Shown: in pieces, positions 1 to 11,821 of the stretch
Numbering within the stretch: the stretch's first letter is position 1
Layout of the letters: the number at the start of each line of letters is the position of its first letter
DNA from: an uncultured Burkholderiales bacterium
GTDB lineage: Bacteria > Pseudomonadota > Gammaproteobacteria > Burkholderiales > Burkholderiaceae_C
Assembly: GCA_937871935.1 (NCBI GenBank)
Contig: CALMQI010000367.1
Coordinates: forward strand, 1 to 36,430
Direction: 5' to 3'
DNA length: 36,430 nucleotides
Program-made: the position numbers and the translations under genes
Notes under the pieces: model-generated
Databases searched by the model: none
Seen by the model: only the letters and a program-made list of their open reading frames with translations
What the model was told of the DNA's origin: nothing

Positions 1-1
1 G

Positions 2-1669
2 CGACTATCTGAAGAAACTGGGATCCGCGCATCGACGAACGTCAGCGAGCTGTCCGACGTGCCGGCCGATCGCATGAACCTGTACCAGCAGATCGTCTCG
101 AAGCCGGTGCATCTGGACTACCGCGTCAACCATACGCGCTGGGTGGTGTTGCGCTACCCGAACGCGGCCATGTCACAGCTCGCGAGCATGAGCACGGAGG
201 CGTTCGAGGACTTCTACTTCAAGGTCTGCAACGTCGACTACGCCCGCATGCGCGACGCCATGCAGCCGCTGGTCGCGCGCATGAAGCGCACGGACCGCGT
301 GCACATCAAGAGCCCGGGCACGGACTTGAAGTTCAGCATCAAGGACATCGGCGTGATTCCGTGCTTCGGCGAACGCAACATCCCGGACGGCGAGTGCTTC
401 ACCGCCCCGGTGCGCGATTCGGTCGAGGGAGTGATCGCGTACAACACGCCGTCGGTGTACCTGGGCACGACCTACGACCGGCTGACGTTCACGTTCGAGA
501 AGGGCAAGATCGTCAAGGCCACCGGCAATCCTCAGGACAAGCTCGAGAAGCTGCTCGACACCGACGAGGGCTCGCGATACATCGGCGAGTTCTCCCTGGG
601 GTTCAACCCGCACGTCCTCCAGCCGATGAAGGACACGCTGTTCGATGAGAAGATCGCCGGCTCGCTGCACTTCACGCCGGGCCAGTGCTACGAGACGACC
701 GAGAACGGCAATCGCTCGCGCATTCATTGGGACCTGGTGCTGATCCAGCGCCCCGACTACGGCGGCGGCGAGATCTGGTTCGACGGCAAGCTGGTCGATT
801 GGCGCGACGCCAAGATCCACGTGTTGTCGCACACGCTGCACTACGGCTGCGGTGCCTTCGAGGGCGTGCGCGCCTACAAGACCGACAAGGGCACCGCAAT
901 CTTCCGGCTGCGCGAGCACACCGAGCGCCTGTTCAACAGCGCCAAGATCCTGCGCATGAAGATCCCGTTCAGCTTCGAGCAGGTCTGCGAGGCGCAATGT
1001 CAGGTGGTGCGCGAGAACAAATTGGAGAGCTGCTACCTGCGCCCGCTGACGTGGATCGGCGACCAGAAACTCGGCGTCAGCCCCAAGGGCAACACCATTC
1101 ATCTGATGGTGGCGGCGTGGACCTGGGGCGCCTACCTGGGCGACGAGGGCCTCAGGAAGGGCATCCGCGTCAAGACCTCGAGCTACACGCGGCACCACGT
1201 CAACATCACGATGACGCAGGCCAAGGCGGTGAGCAACTACACCAACTCGATCCTGGCCAACCTGGAGGTCACCGAGGACGGCTATGACGAGGCGATGCTG
1301 CTCGACAGCGCCGGCTTCGTCAGCGAAGGCGCGGGCGAGAACCTGTTCATCATCAAGGGCGGCACCGTCTACACGCCGGATCTGTCGGCCGGCGCGCTGA
1401 ACGGCATCACGCGCAACACCATCTTCTCGATCTGCGCCGACCTCAAGCTCAAGATCGTCGAGAAGCGCATCACCCGCGACGAGGTCTACATCGCCGACGA
1501 GGCCTTCTTCACCGGCACCGCCGCCGAGGTGACGCCGATCCGCGAATACGACCGCGTCACGCTCGGCGCCGGCGAGCGCGGCCCGATCACCACCAAGATC
1601 CAGAGTGCGTTCTTCGACATCGTGAACGGCCGCAACCCCCAGTACGCCGAGTGGCTGACCCTCGTATGA
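2..1669 (+). CDS. Chimeric ORF: M29-family aminopeptidase C-terminal portion (to ~800) fused in frame to branched-chain amino acid aminotransferase (from ~770); 5' end runs off the window
   Basis: Frame is open from base 2 (RLSEETGIRASTNVSELSDVPADRMNLYQQ...). N-part has M29 motifs (SMSTEAFEDFYFKVCNVDYARM, NIPDGECFTAPVRDSVEGVIAYNTPS, DTDEGSRYIGEFSLG, MKDTLFDEKIAGSLHFTPG, GGGEIWFDG). C-part is IlvE (HTLHYGCGAFEGVRAYKT, NITMTQAKAVSNYTNSILA, DEAMLLDSAGFVSEGAGENLF, GITRNTI, EAFFTGTAAEVTPI). Confidence 0.85.
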   Translation, partial: RLSEETGIRASTNVSELSDVPADRMNLYQQIVSKPVHLDYRVNHTRWVVLRYPNAAMSQLASMSTEAFEDFYFKVCNVDYARMRDAMQPLVARMKRTDRVHIKSPGTDLKFSIKDIGVIPCFGERNIPDGECFTAPVRDSVEGVIAYNTPSVYLGTTYDRLTFTFEKGKIVKATGNPQDKLEKLLDTDEGSRYIGEFSLGFNPHVLQPMKDTLFDEKIAGSLHFTPGQCYETTENGNRSRIHWDLVLIQRPDYGGGEIWFDGKLVDWRDAKIHVLSHTLHYGCGAFEGVRAYKTDKGTAIFRLREHTERLFNSAKILRMKIPFSFEQVCEAQCQVVRENKLESCYLRPLTWIGDQKLGVSPKGNTIHLMVAAWTWGAYLGDEGLRKGIRVKTSSYTRHHVNITMTQAKAVSNYTNSILANLEVTEDGYDEAMLLDSAGFVSEGAGENLFIIKGGTVYTPDLSAGALNGITRNTIFSICADLKLKIVEKRITRDEVYIADEAFFTGTAAEVTPIREYDRVTLGAGERGPITTKIQSAFFDIVNGRNPQYAEWLTLV

Positions 1670-1887
1670 GCACCCACAGCAACAACAAACCCAAGGCCGT
1701 GGTCGAAGTGACCGCCGGGGATCTGCAAGGCCCCGGCGTGGTGTTCTGCCCGAACCCGAAGATGCCGCTGTGGAGCAACCACCCCAAGGTCTTCATCGAC
1801 GTCGCCACCGAAGGCGCGGGCCGCTGCCCGTACTGCGGCACCGAGTACAGGTTGAAGGCCGGCGAGAAGATCGCGCACGGGCATTGA
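1666..1887 (+). CDS. Zinc-finger domain protein (CHCC type)
   Basis: ATG overlaps the ilvE stop; GRCPYCGTEYRLKAGE motif; the ilvE-zinc finger order is common in Burkholderiales. Confidence 0.85.
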   Translation: MSTHSNNKPKAVVEVTAGDLQGPGVVFCPNPKMPLWSNHPKVFIDVATEGAGRCPYCGTEYRLKAGEKIAHGH

Positions 1888-2067
1888 GCGTGCCCGCCTG
1901 CCCTTGACCGGGCCAGGCGGGGTCCGGCCGCCCGCAGCGGTACCGGGGGCCGATCAGGCCAGCGACCTCGCCGCCGTCAGGGGCAAGCGCGTCCGTTCGC
2001 GCTCGTGCACGGATGATTCGGCCGACGCGCGCAGCCTGCGCCGCGGCACAGTCGCGAAACCCCTGAT

Positions 2068-2457
2068 GTGATCGCCGACGACATCCGTCGATTCGTCCTG
2101 ACGAGCATCCCTTCGGTCCCGTACCTGGAGGCGATGCTCGTCTTCCACCGTCAGCCGTCGGCCGACTTCAGCGCGGCCGACATTGCCCGCGCCCTGTACA
2201 TCGACGAGGAGCGTGCGCGGGCCCTGCTCGAGTCGCTGGTCAGCTCGGGCATCGTCGTCGGCGTCGGCGTCGGCGTCGGTGACAACGCGGCGCGATGGCG
2301 CCTCGGCCCGCGCGACGACGCGTTGCAAGGTCTCATCGATCGGCTCGCCAGGACCTACGACGCCGAGATGATCGCGGTCACCCACCTGATTCACGACGCG
2401 GTGGGCAAGAGCGCCCACCGTTTTGCCGACGCGTTCAAGCTGCGCAAGGAGCGATGA
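2068..2457 (+). CDS. Small winged-helix-like hypothetical protein
   Basis: 129 aa ORF; ADIARALYIDEERARALLESLVSSGIV looks like a wHTH segment. Confidence 0.65.
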   Translation: MIADDIRRFVLTSIPSVPYLEAMLVFHRQPSADFSAADIARALYIDEERARALLESLVSSGIVVGVGVGVGDNAARWRLGPRDDALQGLIDRLARTYDAEMIAVTHLIHDAVGKSAHRFADAFKLRKER

Positions 2458-2458
2458 A

Positions 2459-2719
2459 ATGGAGAAGATCATCTACAGCCTGTGTGCCTTGACGGCGGCG
2501 GCCTGCGCGACGCTGTTGCTGCGCAGGTACCTGCAGACGCGTTATCGCCTGTTGTTGTGGAGCGGACTGTGCTTCGTGGGACTGACGCTCAACAACGTGC
2601 TGCTGGTCGCCGATCGGCTGGTCTTCACCGCGGTCGACCTCTCGACCTGGCGGCTGCTGGCCGCGCTGGCCGCGATCGTGCTGCTGCTGTGGGGCCTGAT
2701 CATGGACGGCAGTTCGTGA
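2459..2719 (+). CDS. DUF5985-like membrane protein
   Basis: MEKIIYSLCALTAAACATLLLRRYLQTRYRLLLWSGLCFVGLTLNN..., three hydrophobic segments. Confidence 0.75.
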   Translation: MEKIIYSLCALTAAACATLLLRRYLQTRYRLLLWSGLCFVGLTLNNVLLVADRLVFTAVDLSTWRLLAALAAIVLLLWGLIMDGSS

Positions 2720-2729
2720 GGCGACCGCG

Positions 2730-2990
2730 ATGAATCAATTCCTGATGGGCGCCATTGCGGTCGGCTCCTTCGCCGCCGGGCTGTTCTTCCTGCGCTTCTG
2801 GCGCAGCACCCGCGACCGCTTCTTCCTGTACCTGATGCTGTCGTTCTGGATCGAGGCCGGCAATCGGATCGCGATCGCCTGGACCGGGGCGTTCAACGAG
2901 GACTTACCCGAGTTCTACTTGATCCGCCTGCTGTCCTACGGGCTGATTCTGGCCGCCATCTGGCACAAGAACCGCTCGCCGGACGCGTAG
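2730..2990 (+). CDS. DUF5985-like membrane protein, second copy
   Basis: MNQFLMGAIAVGSFAAGLFFLRFWRSTRDRFFLYLMLSFWIEAGNR; same layout as the preceding gene. Confidence 0.75.
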   Translation: MNQFLMGAIAVGSFAAGLFFLRFWRSTRDRFFLYLMLSFWIEAGNRIAIAWTGAFNEDLPEFYLIRLLSYGLILAAIWHKNRSPDA

Positions 2991-3171
2991 CGGTGGTTCG
3001 CCGGGGTCGCCGCCGTGTGTCTGACCGCTATGGGTGATTACACCCGTTCTGCGGGACGACTCGGGCGCTAGACCCGGCGTGTGTCCCCCGTGTGCTTTCG
3101 CCGCCAACGAAGACGGATCGCCGACTATCGCCGCCCACGCCGCGCGCACTTGAGGGCGCGGGCGACGAGGC

Positions 3172-6012
3172 TCAATCCGCCTGCAGCGTCGCCACGTCGG
3201 TCGGCGGCGCGTCGACCCCATCGCTCGACCGCTCGCCGACCAGCTTGCGCAGCGCCGGCAGGCACGAGCCGCATGAGGTGCCGCAGCGCAGCTGCTGCTG
3301 CAGCGTCGCCAGTCGGGCCTGCGGCGTGCCCTCGATGGCGCCCAGCGTGTCGCGGATGCGCGCCTCGCTGACATCGTGGCAGCTGCACACCTGCGGCGAG
3401 CGCGGCGGCAGCGCGCCCGGTGGCGTGGCGCCGGCGCGCAGCAGGCCGCGACCGTAGGCCTGCGCCGGCTGCTCGTCGAGCAGCAACGCGCGCAGCCACG
3501 GCCCGGCGTCCGTCTCGCCGGCGAGCAGGAACGCGTCGACGCGCTGGGACCCGTCATCCAGGGTGCGCAGCACGATCGTGCGGCGTCGTCCGCGGCGCGG
3601 GTCGGCATAGCGCAGCGCCAGCGGCTGGTCGAGTGCGAGCAGTGCCTCGATGCGGTCGAGCACCGTGGCCGGCGCAGCCTCGTGCGCAGCGGCGTGCCAG
3701 GCCAGGCCCAGGCGGCCCTGGGCGTCGGGCTCGCGGCCGAACGGCACGCAGGCCGCATAGGCGAACGCGGGCATCAGTTCGCGCAAGGCCGCACGCGCCC
3801 GGTGGGCCTGCTCGGCCGGCAACCAGGCCAGCGCCAGCAGCCGCCACGGCAGCTCGGCCTTGAGCAGCTTGACGGCGCAGTGCTTCAGCTGCGGCTGCTT
3901 GCTGACCGCGCAGTAGGCGCTGGTGGTCAGCTCGTTCACGCCGGCCAGCGCACGGCCCGACGCAGCAGTCCCGCCGAGCACCTCGCTGCCCCAGTGCATC
4001 GCGATGTGCACCTGCGTCGGTGCCATCGCGTCGCTGGGCTGCGCCGGCAGCACGATCGAGCCGCGCCGCGAAGTCACCTGCAACAAGTCGCCGGCCGTCA
4101 CGCGCAGCCGCGCCATGTCGGCCGGGTGCAGCTCGATGGCCGGTTCGCCGGCGTGGCCGAACAAGCGCCCGAGCGTGCCGGTTCGGCTCATGCCGTGCCA
4201 CTGGTCGCGCAGGCGCCCGCTGTTCAGGCTGAACGGATGACGTGCGTCGCGCGGCTCGACCAGCGGCCGCGGCCGGACGGCGGCGAACCGCGCACGACCG
4301 TCGGCGAAGACGAAACGGCCGTCGGCATAGAGCCGCTTGCGGCCAGCCACCATCCCCTCGGGCAACGGCCACTGCTGCGGCCCCTGCGCATCGAGCATCG
4401 CATAGCTCAGGCCGGTGATGTCGAGGTCGTAGCCACGGGTCGACTCGCGATGCTCGTTCCAGATCGCCTGCGGGCCGTCGAAGGCGGCGAAGCCGCTGGC
4501 GCGAGCGTCGCTGCGCGGACGCGCCAGCCGCAGCTCCAGGCGCAGCGCCACGTCGACCGCGATGCGCCAGTCGGCGCGCGCCGAGCCCGCCGGCGCGACT
4601 GCCGCGCGCACGCGCGAGATGCGGCGCTCGCTGTTGGTGACGGTGCCGTCCTTCTCGCCCCAGGGGGCGGCCGGCAGCAGCAGGTCGGCCCAGTTGCAGC
4701 TCGCCGTGCCGCGAAACGCCTCCTGCACGATGACGAACTCGCAGCGCTCGAGCGCGCGGCGCACGGTGGCTTGGTCGGGCAGCGACTGCGCCGGGTTCGT
4801 GCAGACGATCCACAGCAGTTTGATCTCGCCGTCGGCCGCGGCCTGGAACATTTCGACCGCCGTCTTGCCGGGCCGCGACGGCAGGTCCGGCACGCCCCAC
4901 AGTGCCGCCATCTCGGCGCGATGGGCCGGGTTGTCGAGATCACGGTGCGCCGCCAGCTGGTTGGCCAGCGCGCCGACCTCGCGACCGCCCATGGCATTGG
5001 GCTGGCCGGTCAGCGACAGCGGCCCCGCGCCGGGCCTGCCGATCTGACCCGTCAGCAGGTGCAGGTTGATCAGCGCGGCGTTGTTGTGCGTGCCGTTGAC
5101 GCTCTGGTTCAGGCCCTGGCAGTACAACGACAGCGTGGGTGTGTGCTGGCCGAACCAGCGCGCGGCCTGCAGCAGGTCGGCCTCGGCGATGCCGCAGGCG
5201 TGCGCCACGTCCTTCGGCGTGTGCTCGCGCACCAGGTCGCGGTAGGCGTCGAAGCCCTGCGTGTGCGGCGCCACGAAGGCGGTGTCGGCCAGGCCCTCCC
5301 ACAGCAGCAGGTGGGCGATGCCATGGAACAGCACGATGTCGGTACCGGGCTGGATCTGCAGGTGCAGATCGGCCATCGACGCGGTCTCGGTGCGGCGTGG
5401 GTCGACCACGATCCACTTCTGTCCGGGGTTCGCGCGGCGCGCGTCCTCCAGCCGGCGCGTCAGCACCGGGTGCGCCCAGGCCATGTTGCTGCCGGCAATG
5501 AACACCGTGCTCGCGTGATCGAGGTCCTCGTAGCAGGCCGGCGGCGCGTCGGCGCCGAGCGTGAGCTTGTAGCCGGCCACCGCCGAGCTCATGCACAGGC
5601 GCGAGTTGGTGTCGATGTGGTTGGTGCCGATCAGCGCACGCGCCAGCTTGTTGAAGACGTAGTAGTCCTCGGTCAGCAACTGACCCGACAGGTACAGGCC
5701 CACCGCATCGGCGCCATGCGTGCGCACGGTCTCGGCGATGCGGTCGGCCGCCCCGTCGAGCGCGGCGTCCCACGCGATCGGCCGTGGCGCCTGACCGCGC
5801 ACGAGGCGCTGCATCGGCTGCAGCAGCCGCGTGTGCTGCGTCACCGTCTGCGTGGCGGTGAGGTGCAGCGTGGCGCCCTTGCTGCACAGGCGGCCGAAGT
5901 TGGCCGGGTGATCGGGGTCACCCCGCACGCCGGTGATCTGCTCGCCCTCAGACTCGATGACAACACCGCAGCCGACGCCGCAGTAGGGGCAGGTGGATCG
6001 CGTCTCGCGCAT
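3172..6012 (-). CDS. nasA: Assimilatory nitrate reductase catalytic subunit (molybdopterin, with C-terminal BFD-like [2Fe-2S] domain)
   Basis: MRETRSTCPYCGVGCGVVIESEG N-terminal cluster motif; GVRGDPDHPANFGRLCSKGATL; molybdopterin dinucleotide binding region; C-terminal CSCHDVSEARIRDTLG...CGTSCGSCLPALRKLV. Confidence 0.95.
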   Translation of the reverse strand: MRETRSTCPYCGVGCGVVIESEGEQITGVRGDPDHPANFGRLCSKGATLHLTATQTVTQHTRLLQPMQRLVRGQAPRPIAWDAALDGAADRIAETVRTHGADAVGLYLSGQLLTEDYYVFNKLARALIGTNHIDTNSRLCMSSAVAGYKLTLGADAPPACYEDLDHASTVFIAGSNMAWAHPVLTRRLEDARRANPGQKWIVVDPRRTETASMADLHLQIQPGTDIVLFHGIAHLLLWEGLADTAFVAPHTQGFDAYRDLVREHTPKDVAHACGIAEADLLQAARWFGQHTPTLSLYCQGLNQSVNGTHNNAALINLHLLTGQIGRPGAGPLSLTGQPNAMGGREVGALANQLAAHRDLDNPAHRAEMAALWGVPDLPSRPGKTAVEMFQAAADGEIKLLWIVCTNPAQSLPDQATVRRALERCEFVIVQEAFRGTASCNWADLLLPAAPWGEKDGTVTNSERRISRVRAAVAPAGSARADWRIAVDVALRLELRLARPRSDARASGFAAFDGPQAIWNEHRESTRGYDLDITGLSYAMLDAQGPQQWPLPEGMVAGRKRLYADGRFVFADGRARFAAVRPRPLVEPRDARHPFSLNSGRLRDQWHGMSRTGTLGRLFGHAGEPAIELHPADMARLRVTAGDLLQVTSRRGSIVLPAQPSDAMAPTQVHIAMHWGSEVLGGTAASGRALAGVNELTTSAYCAVSKQPQLKHCAVKLLKAELPWRLLALAWLPAEQAHRARAALRELMPAFAYAACVPFGREPDAQGRLGLAWHAAAHEAAPATVLDRIEALLALDQPLALRYADPRRGRRRTIVLRTLDDGSQRVDAFLLAGETDAGPWLRALLLDEQPAQAYGRGLLRAGATPPGALPPRSPQVCSCHDVSEARIRDTLGAIEGTPQARLATLQQQLRCGTSCGSCLPALRKLVGERSSDGVDAPPTDVATLQAD

Positions 6013-6029
6013 GGTGCTGCGCTTCGGGC

Positions 6030-6422
6030 TCAGCAGCTGGTCTTCGCTAGCGGCCCGGCCATCGGTGCCGCCAGATCGACGGCCCGGTGCGCCAGCTCGT
6101 CGGCGTCGAGGTACACCTGCCCGGCGTCGACCTTGCAGGCGAAGCGCACCGCGCAGCCCACGTCGGGCGCGCGGGCCTCGCCGTCGACGAGCGAGATCGT
6201 CCAGTTGTGCAGCGGGCAAGCCACGTGGTCGCCGAACACGATGCCCTGGCTCAGCGGGCCGCCCTTGTGCGGGCAGCGGTCGAGCAGCGCGAACACGCGG
6301 CCGTCGCCGGTGCGGAACACGGCCACCGCCACGCCCTGCTCGCGCGCCACGCGACGTGCCCCGAGCGGCGCGATGTCGTCGACGGCGCACACCGCCTGCC
6401 AGATCGGCACGCGGGCGTTCAT
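6030..6422 (-). CDS. nirD: Nitrite reductase (NADH) small subunit, Rieske type
   Basis: RVFALLDRCPHKGGPLSQGIVFGDHVACPLHNWTISL; adjacent to nirB. Confidence 0.93.
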   Translation of the reverse strand: MNARVPIWQAVCAVDDIAPLGARRVAREQGVAVAVFRTGDGRVFALLDRCPHKGGPLSQGIVFGDHVACPLHNWTISLVDGEARAPDVGCAVRFACKVDAGQVYLDADELAHRAVDLAAPMAGPLAKTSC

Positions 6423-6492
6423 GGCGCCCCCAAGGCGCTGCGCGCCGCCCCCCCGAGGGGGGCTGAACGCCTGCGGAGCGGCCGTGCGGCGT

Positions 6493-8931
6493 TCATGTCG
6501 TCACCCCCGCCGCCACCGGCGCGAACTGCCGCAGGTCCACCTGCGCCTTCGCGGGCTCGAACCAGGGGTCGGGCTCGCCGTCGAGGGCGAACTGCAGCCG
6601 CTCCCACAGCGCCTGGCGGTTGGCGGCGTCGTCGAGCACGCGCTGCTTCACGTGGTCCATGCCCACGCGGCCCAGGTAGTGCACCGTGCGCTCGAGGTAC
6701 CAGCCCTCCTCGCGGTACAGCTGCAGGAAGGCGCCGCTGTATTCGAGCACCTCGGCTGCGGTACCCACCTTGACGAAGAACTGCGCCACCTCGGTCTTGA
6801 TGCCGCCGTTGCCGCCGATGTAGAGCTCCCAGCCGGAGTCGACGCCGATCACGCCGACGTCCTTGATGCCGGCCTCGGCGCAGTTGCGCGGGCAGCCGCT
6901 GACCGCGAGCTTGACCTTGTGCGGCGCGTACATGCGCCACAACGCGCGCTCGAGGTCCTTGCCCATCTGCGTGCTGTCCTGCGTGCCGAAGCGGCACCAC
7001 TCGCTGCCGACGCAGGTCTTCACCGTGCGCAGCGCCTTGGCGTAGGCGTGGCCGCTGGGCATGCCGATGTCGCGCCACACGTGCACCAGGTCTTCCTTCT
7101 TCACGCCGAGCAGGTCGATGCGCTGGCCGCCGGTGACCTTGACGGTGGGGATCTGGTACTTGTCCACCGCGTCGGCAATGCGACGCAGCTCGTCGGCCGT
7201 GGTCTCGCCGCCCCACATGCGCGGGATCACGCTGTAGCGGCCGTCCTTCTGGATGTTGGCGTGGCTGCGCTCGTTGATGAAACGGCTCTGCGGGTCGTCG
7301 GCTACCTCCTTGGGCCAGGTGCTGAGCAGGTAGTAGTTGAGTGCGGGCCGGCAGCTGGCGCAGCCGTTGGGGGTGCGCCAGCCGAGCGCGGCCATCGTGC
7401 CGGCCACGCTCAGCAGGTGCTGCGCGCGGATCGCGTCGCGCACGGCCTGGTGGCCCAGCTCGGTGCAGCCGCACACGGCCTTCAGCTTGGGCGCGGCCGA
7501 ATAGTCGCCGCCGGCGGTGAACATCAGCAGCTGCTCGACCAGCCCCGTGCACGAGCCGCAGCTGGCGCTCGCCTTGGTGTGCTTGCGCACCTCGTCGAGC
7601 GTGAACAGGCCCTTGTCCTTGATGGCCTTGCAGATGGCGCCCTTGGCCACGCCATTGCAGCCGCAGACCTCGTCGCTATCGGCCATCGCGGCAGCGCGGT
7701 TGTGGCCTTCGTGGCCGACGTCGCCGATGTTGGATTCGCCGAACATCAGCCGGTCGCGGATGTCGGCGATCGAGCGGCCGTCGCGCAGCAGCTTGAAGTA
7801 CCAGCTGCCGTCCACCGTGTCGCCGTACAGGCAGGCGCCGACCAGCTTGTCGTCGCGGATCACGAGCTTCTTGTAGACGCCGCCGATCGGATCGGACAAC
7901 ACGATCTCCTCGGTGCCCTCGCCGCCGGCGAAGTCGCCGGCCGAGAACAGGTCGATGCCCGTCACCTTGAGCTTGGTGCTCACCTGGCTGCCGGCATAGC
8001 GCCCGATGCCGAACTGCGCCAAGTGCGTCGCACACACCTTGCCCTGCTCGAACAGCGGCGCCACCAGCCCGTAGGCGATGCCGCGGTGCGCCGCGCACTC
8101 ACCCACCGCGTAGATGCGCGGGTCGGTCACCGTCTGCAGCGTGTCGGTGACGACGATGCCGCGCTGGCACAGCAAGCCGGCGCGCTCGGCGAGAGTTGTG
8201 TTCGGGCGGATGCCGGCGGCCATCACCACCAGGTCGGCCGGGATTTCGGTGCCGTCCTTGAAGCGCACCGCGCGCACCCGCGACTCGCCGATCAACGACT
8301 CGGTCTGCGCGCCGATCAGGAACTTCAGGCCCCGGTCCTCGAGCGACTTCTGCAGCAGCTTGCCCGCCGTGGTGTCGAGCTGGCGCTCCATCAGCCACGG
8401 CATGATGTGCACCACCGTCACGTCCATGCCGCGCTGCTTCAGGCCGTTGGCTGCTTCCAGTCCGAGCAGGCCGCCGCCGATGACGACGGCGTGCTTGTAC
8501 TTGGCGGCGGCGTCGATCATCGCCTCGGTATCGGCGATGTCGCGGTAGGCGATCACGCCGGGCAGGTCCTTGCCCGGCACCGGCAGGATGAACGGCATCG
8601 AGCCGGTGGCGATCAGCAGCCGGTCGTACGGCGCCGTGGTGCCGTCGTCGGCGACGACCCGCCGCTTCACGCGGTCGATCGACGCCACCGTCTTGCCCGT
8701 GTGCAGCGTGATGCCGTGCTCGGCGTACCACGCGAGCGGATTGAGGATGATCTGGTCGACCGTCTGCTCACCCGCGAGCACCGGGCTCAGCAGGATGCGG
8801 TTGTAGTTCGGATGCGGCTCGGCGCCGAACACCGTGATGTCGTACAGATCCGGCGCGATCTTCAGCAGCTCTTCTAGCGTGCGCACGCCGGCCATCCCGT
8901 TGCCCACCAGCACCAGTTTCGTCGTCTTCAT
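6493..8931 (-). CDS. nirB: Nitrite reductase (NADH) large subunit
   Basis: LVLVGNGMAGVRTLEELL, VVIGGGLLGLEAANGLKQRG, BFD motifs (CGCNGVAKG, CGSCTGLVEQLL), siroheme/4Fe-4S motif CPRNCAEAGIKDVGVIG. Confidence 0.96.
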   Translation of the reverse strand: MKTTKLVLVGNGMAGVRTLEELLKIAPDLYDITVFGAEPHPNYNRILLSPVLAGEQTVDQIILNPLAWYAEHGITLHTGKTVASIDRVKRRVVADDGTTAPYDRLLIATGSMPFILPVPGKDLPGVIAYRDIADTEAMIDAAAKYKHAVVIGGGLLGLEAANGLKQRGMDVTVVHIMPWLMERQLDTTAGKLLQKSLEDRGLKFLIGAQTESLIGESRVRAVRFKDGTEIPADLVVMAAGIRPNTTLAERAGLLCQRGIVVTDTLQTVTDPRIYAVGECAAHRGIAYGLVAPLFEQGKVCATHLAQFGIGRYAGSQVSTKLKVTGIDLFSAGDFAGGEGTEEIVLSDPIGGVYKKLVIRDDKLVGACLYGDTVDGSWYFKLLRDGRSIADIRDRLMFGESNIGDVGHEGHNRAAAMADSDEVCGCNGVAKGAICKAIKDKGLFTLDEVRKHTKASASCGSCTGLVEQLLMFTAGGDYSAAPKLKAVCGCTELGHQAVRDAIRAQHLLSVAGTMAALGWRTPNGCASCRPALNYYLLSTWPKEVADDPQSRFINERSHANIQKDGRYSVIPRMWGGETTADELRRIADAVDKYQIPTVKVTGGQRIDLLGVKKEDLVHVWRDIGMPSGHAYAKALRTVKTCVGSEWCRFGTQDSTQMGKDLERALWRMYAPHKVKLAVSGCPRNCAEAGIKDVGVIGVDSGWELYIGGNGGIKTEVAQFFVKVGTAAEVLEYSGAFLQLYREEGWYLERTVHYLGRVGMDHVKQRVLDDAANRQALWERLQFALDGEPDPWFEPAKAQVDLRQFAPVAAGVTT

Positions 8932-8965
8932 GCTAAGAGCCTGTCCCTTCCATCGCGGCGCCCGC

Positions 8966-10827
<1,862 letters not shown>

Positions 10828-10831
<4 letters not shown>

Positions 10832-11793
10832 CGGTGCGCCGCGAGGTTCTGCAGCACCGACATCAAGCGGTCGAGCGCGAAGCCGATGAGGCCGATCGTG
10901 AACACCGCCACCATGATGCGGGCCAGCGAATCCGAGCTGCCGTTCTGGAATTCGTCCCAGACGAACTTGCCCAGGCCGGGGTTCTGCGCCAACATCTCGG
11001 CGGCGATCAGAACCATCCAACCCACGCCGAGCGACAGGCGCATACCGGTGAAGATGTAGGGCAGAGCCGAGGGCAGGATGATCTTGCGTATGCGCGTGAG
11101 CAGCGGCAGTTGCAGCACCTTGCCGACGTTCACCAGGTCCTTGTCGACCGACGTCACGCCCACCGCGGTGTTGATCAGCGTGGTCCACAGCGAGCACAGC
11201 GTGACCGTGATGGCCGAGATCAGGAACGACTTCTCGAACATCGGCTTGCCGCTGGTCACGTAGAGCGCGCTCACGATCAGCGTCACGATCGGCAGCCAGG
11301 CCAGCGGCGAAACCGGCCGGAAGATCTGCACGATCGGGTTGATCGCCGCCTGCGCGATGCGTGACGCACCGGCCAGAATGCCCAGCGGCACCGCGACGAC
11401 GGTCGAGATCAGGAACCCGGTGAAAACAGTCAGCAGGCTGGTGACGATCTGGTCTACGTAGGTCGACTTGCCGGTCCAGTCGAACTGGCGCGGCTGGAAG
11501 CTCGGGTCCTCGGCCAGACGCTGCTTGTTCCTGGCCTCCTGGCGCTCGTAGAACTCGCTGCGGCGCACGCGTTCGGCCGTGTGGTCGACCCACAGCGCGT
11601 GTGCCTGTTGCAGCACCTGGGCCGGGCCGGGCACCGCGCCCAGGCTGGTGTGGATGCGTGGCGCGGCGGCCGCCCACAGCACCAGGAACAGGCCCATCGC
11701 CAGCAGCGGAATGCCGACGGCGAACCAGAGTGAGCGCGCCGTTTCGCGCGGATCGCGCCCGGCAGCGCCGAACATCCTGAGAACGAATTGCAT
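10828..11793 (-). CDS. nrtB: Nitrate ABC transporter permease
   Basis: [46 protein letters not shown]; overlaps the ATPase start; next to nrtA. Confidence 0.92.
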
Positions 11794-11821
11794 GTCGTGC
11801 CCTCGTCGTCGTGCGCCGCGG

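Noticed and set aside
173-1198. 341-aa minus-strand ORF antisense to the M29-IlvE ORF
   Set aside because: Shadow ORF with compositionally biased sequence and no domain signal.
3040-3056. GGGTGATTACACCC palindrome after the second DUF5985 gene
   Set aside because: Only a short 5-bp stem in a convergent intergenic region, with no second copy identified; could be a weak terminator or regulatory site but unsupported.
3376-8877. 1833-aa plus-strand ORF antisense to nasA/nirD/nirB
   Set aside because: Arg/Ala/His/Gln-rich low-complexity translation with no recognisable motif; explained by high-GC codon bias on the complementary strand of well-identified genes.
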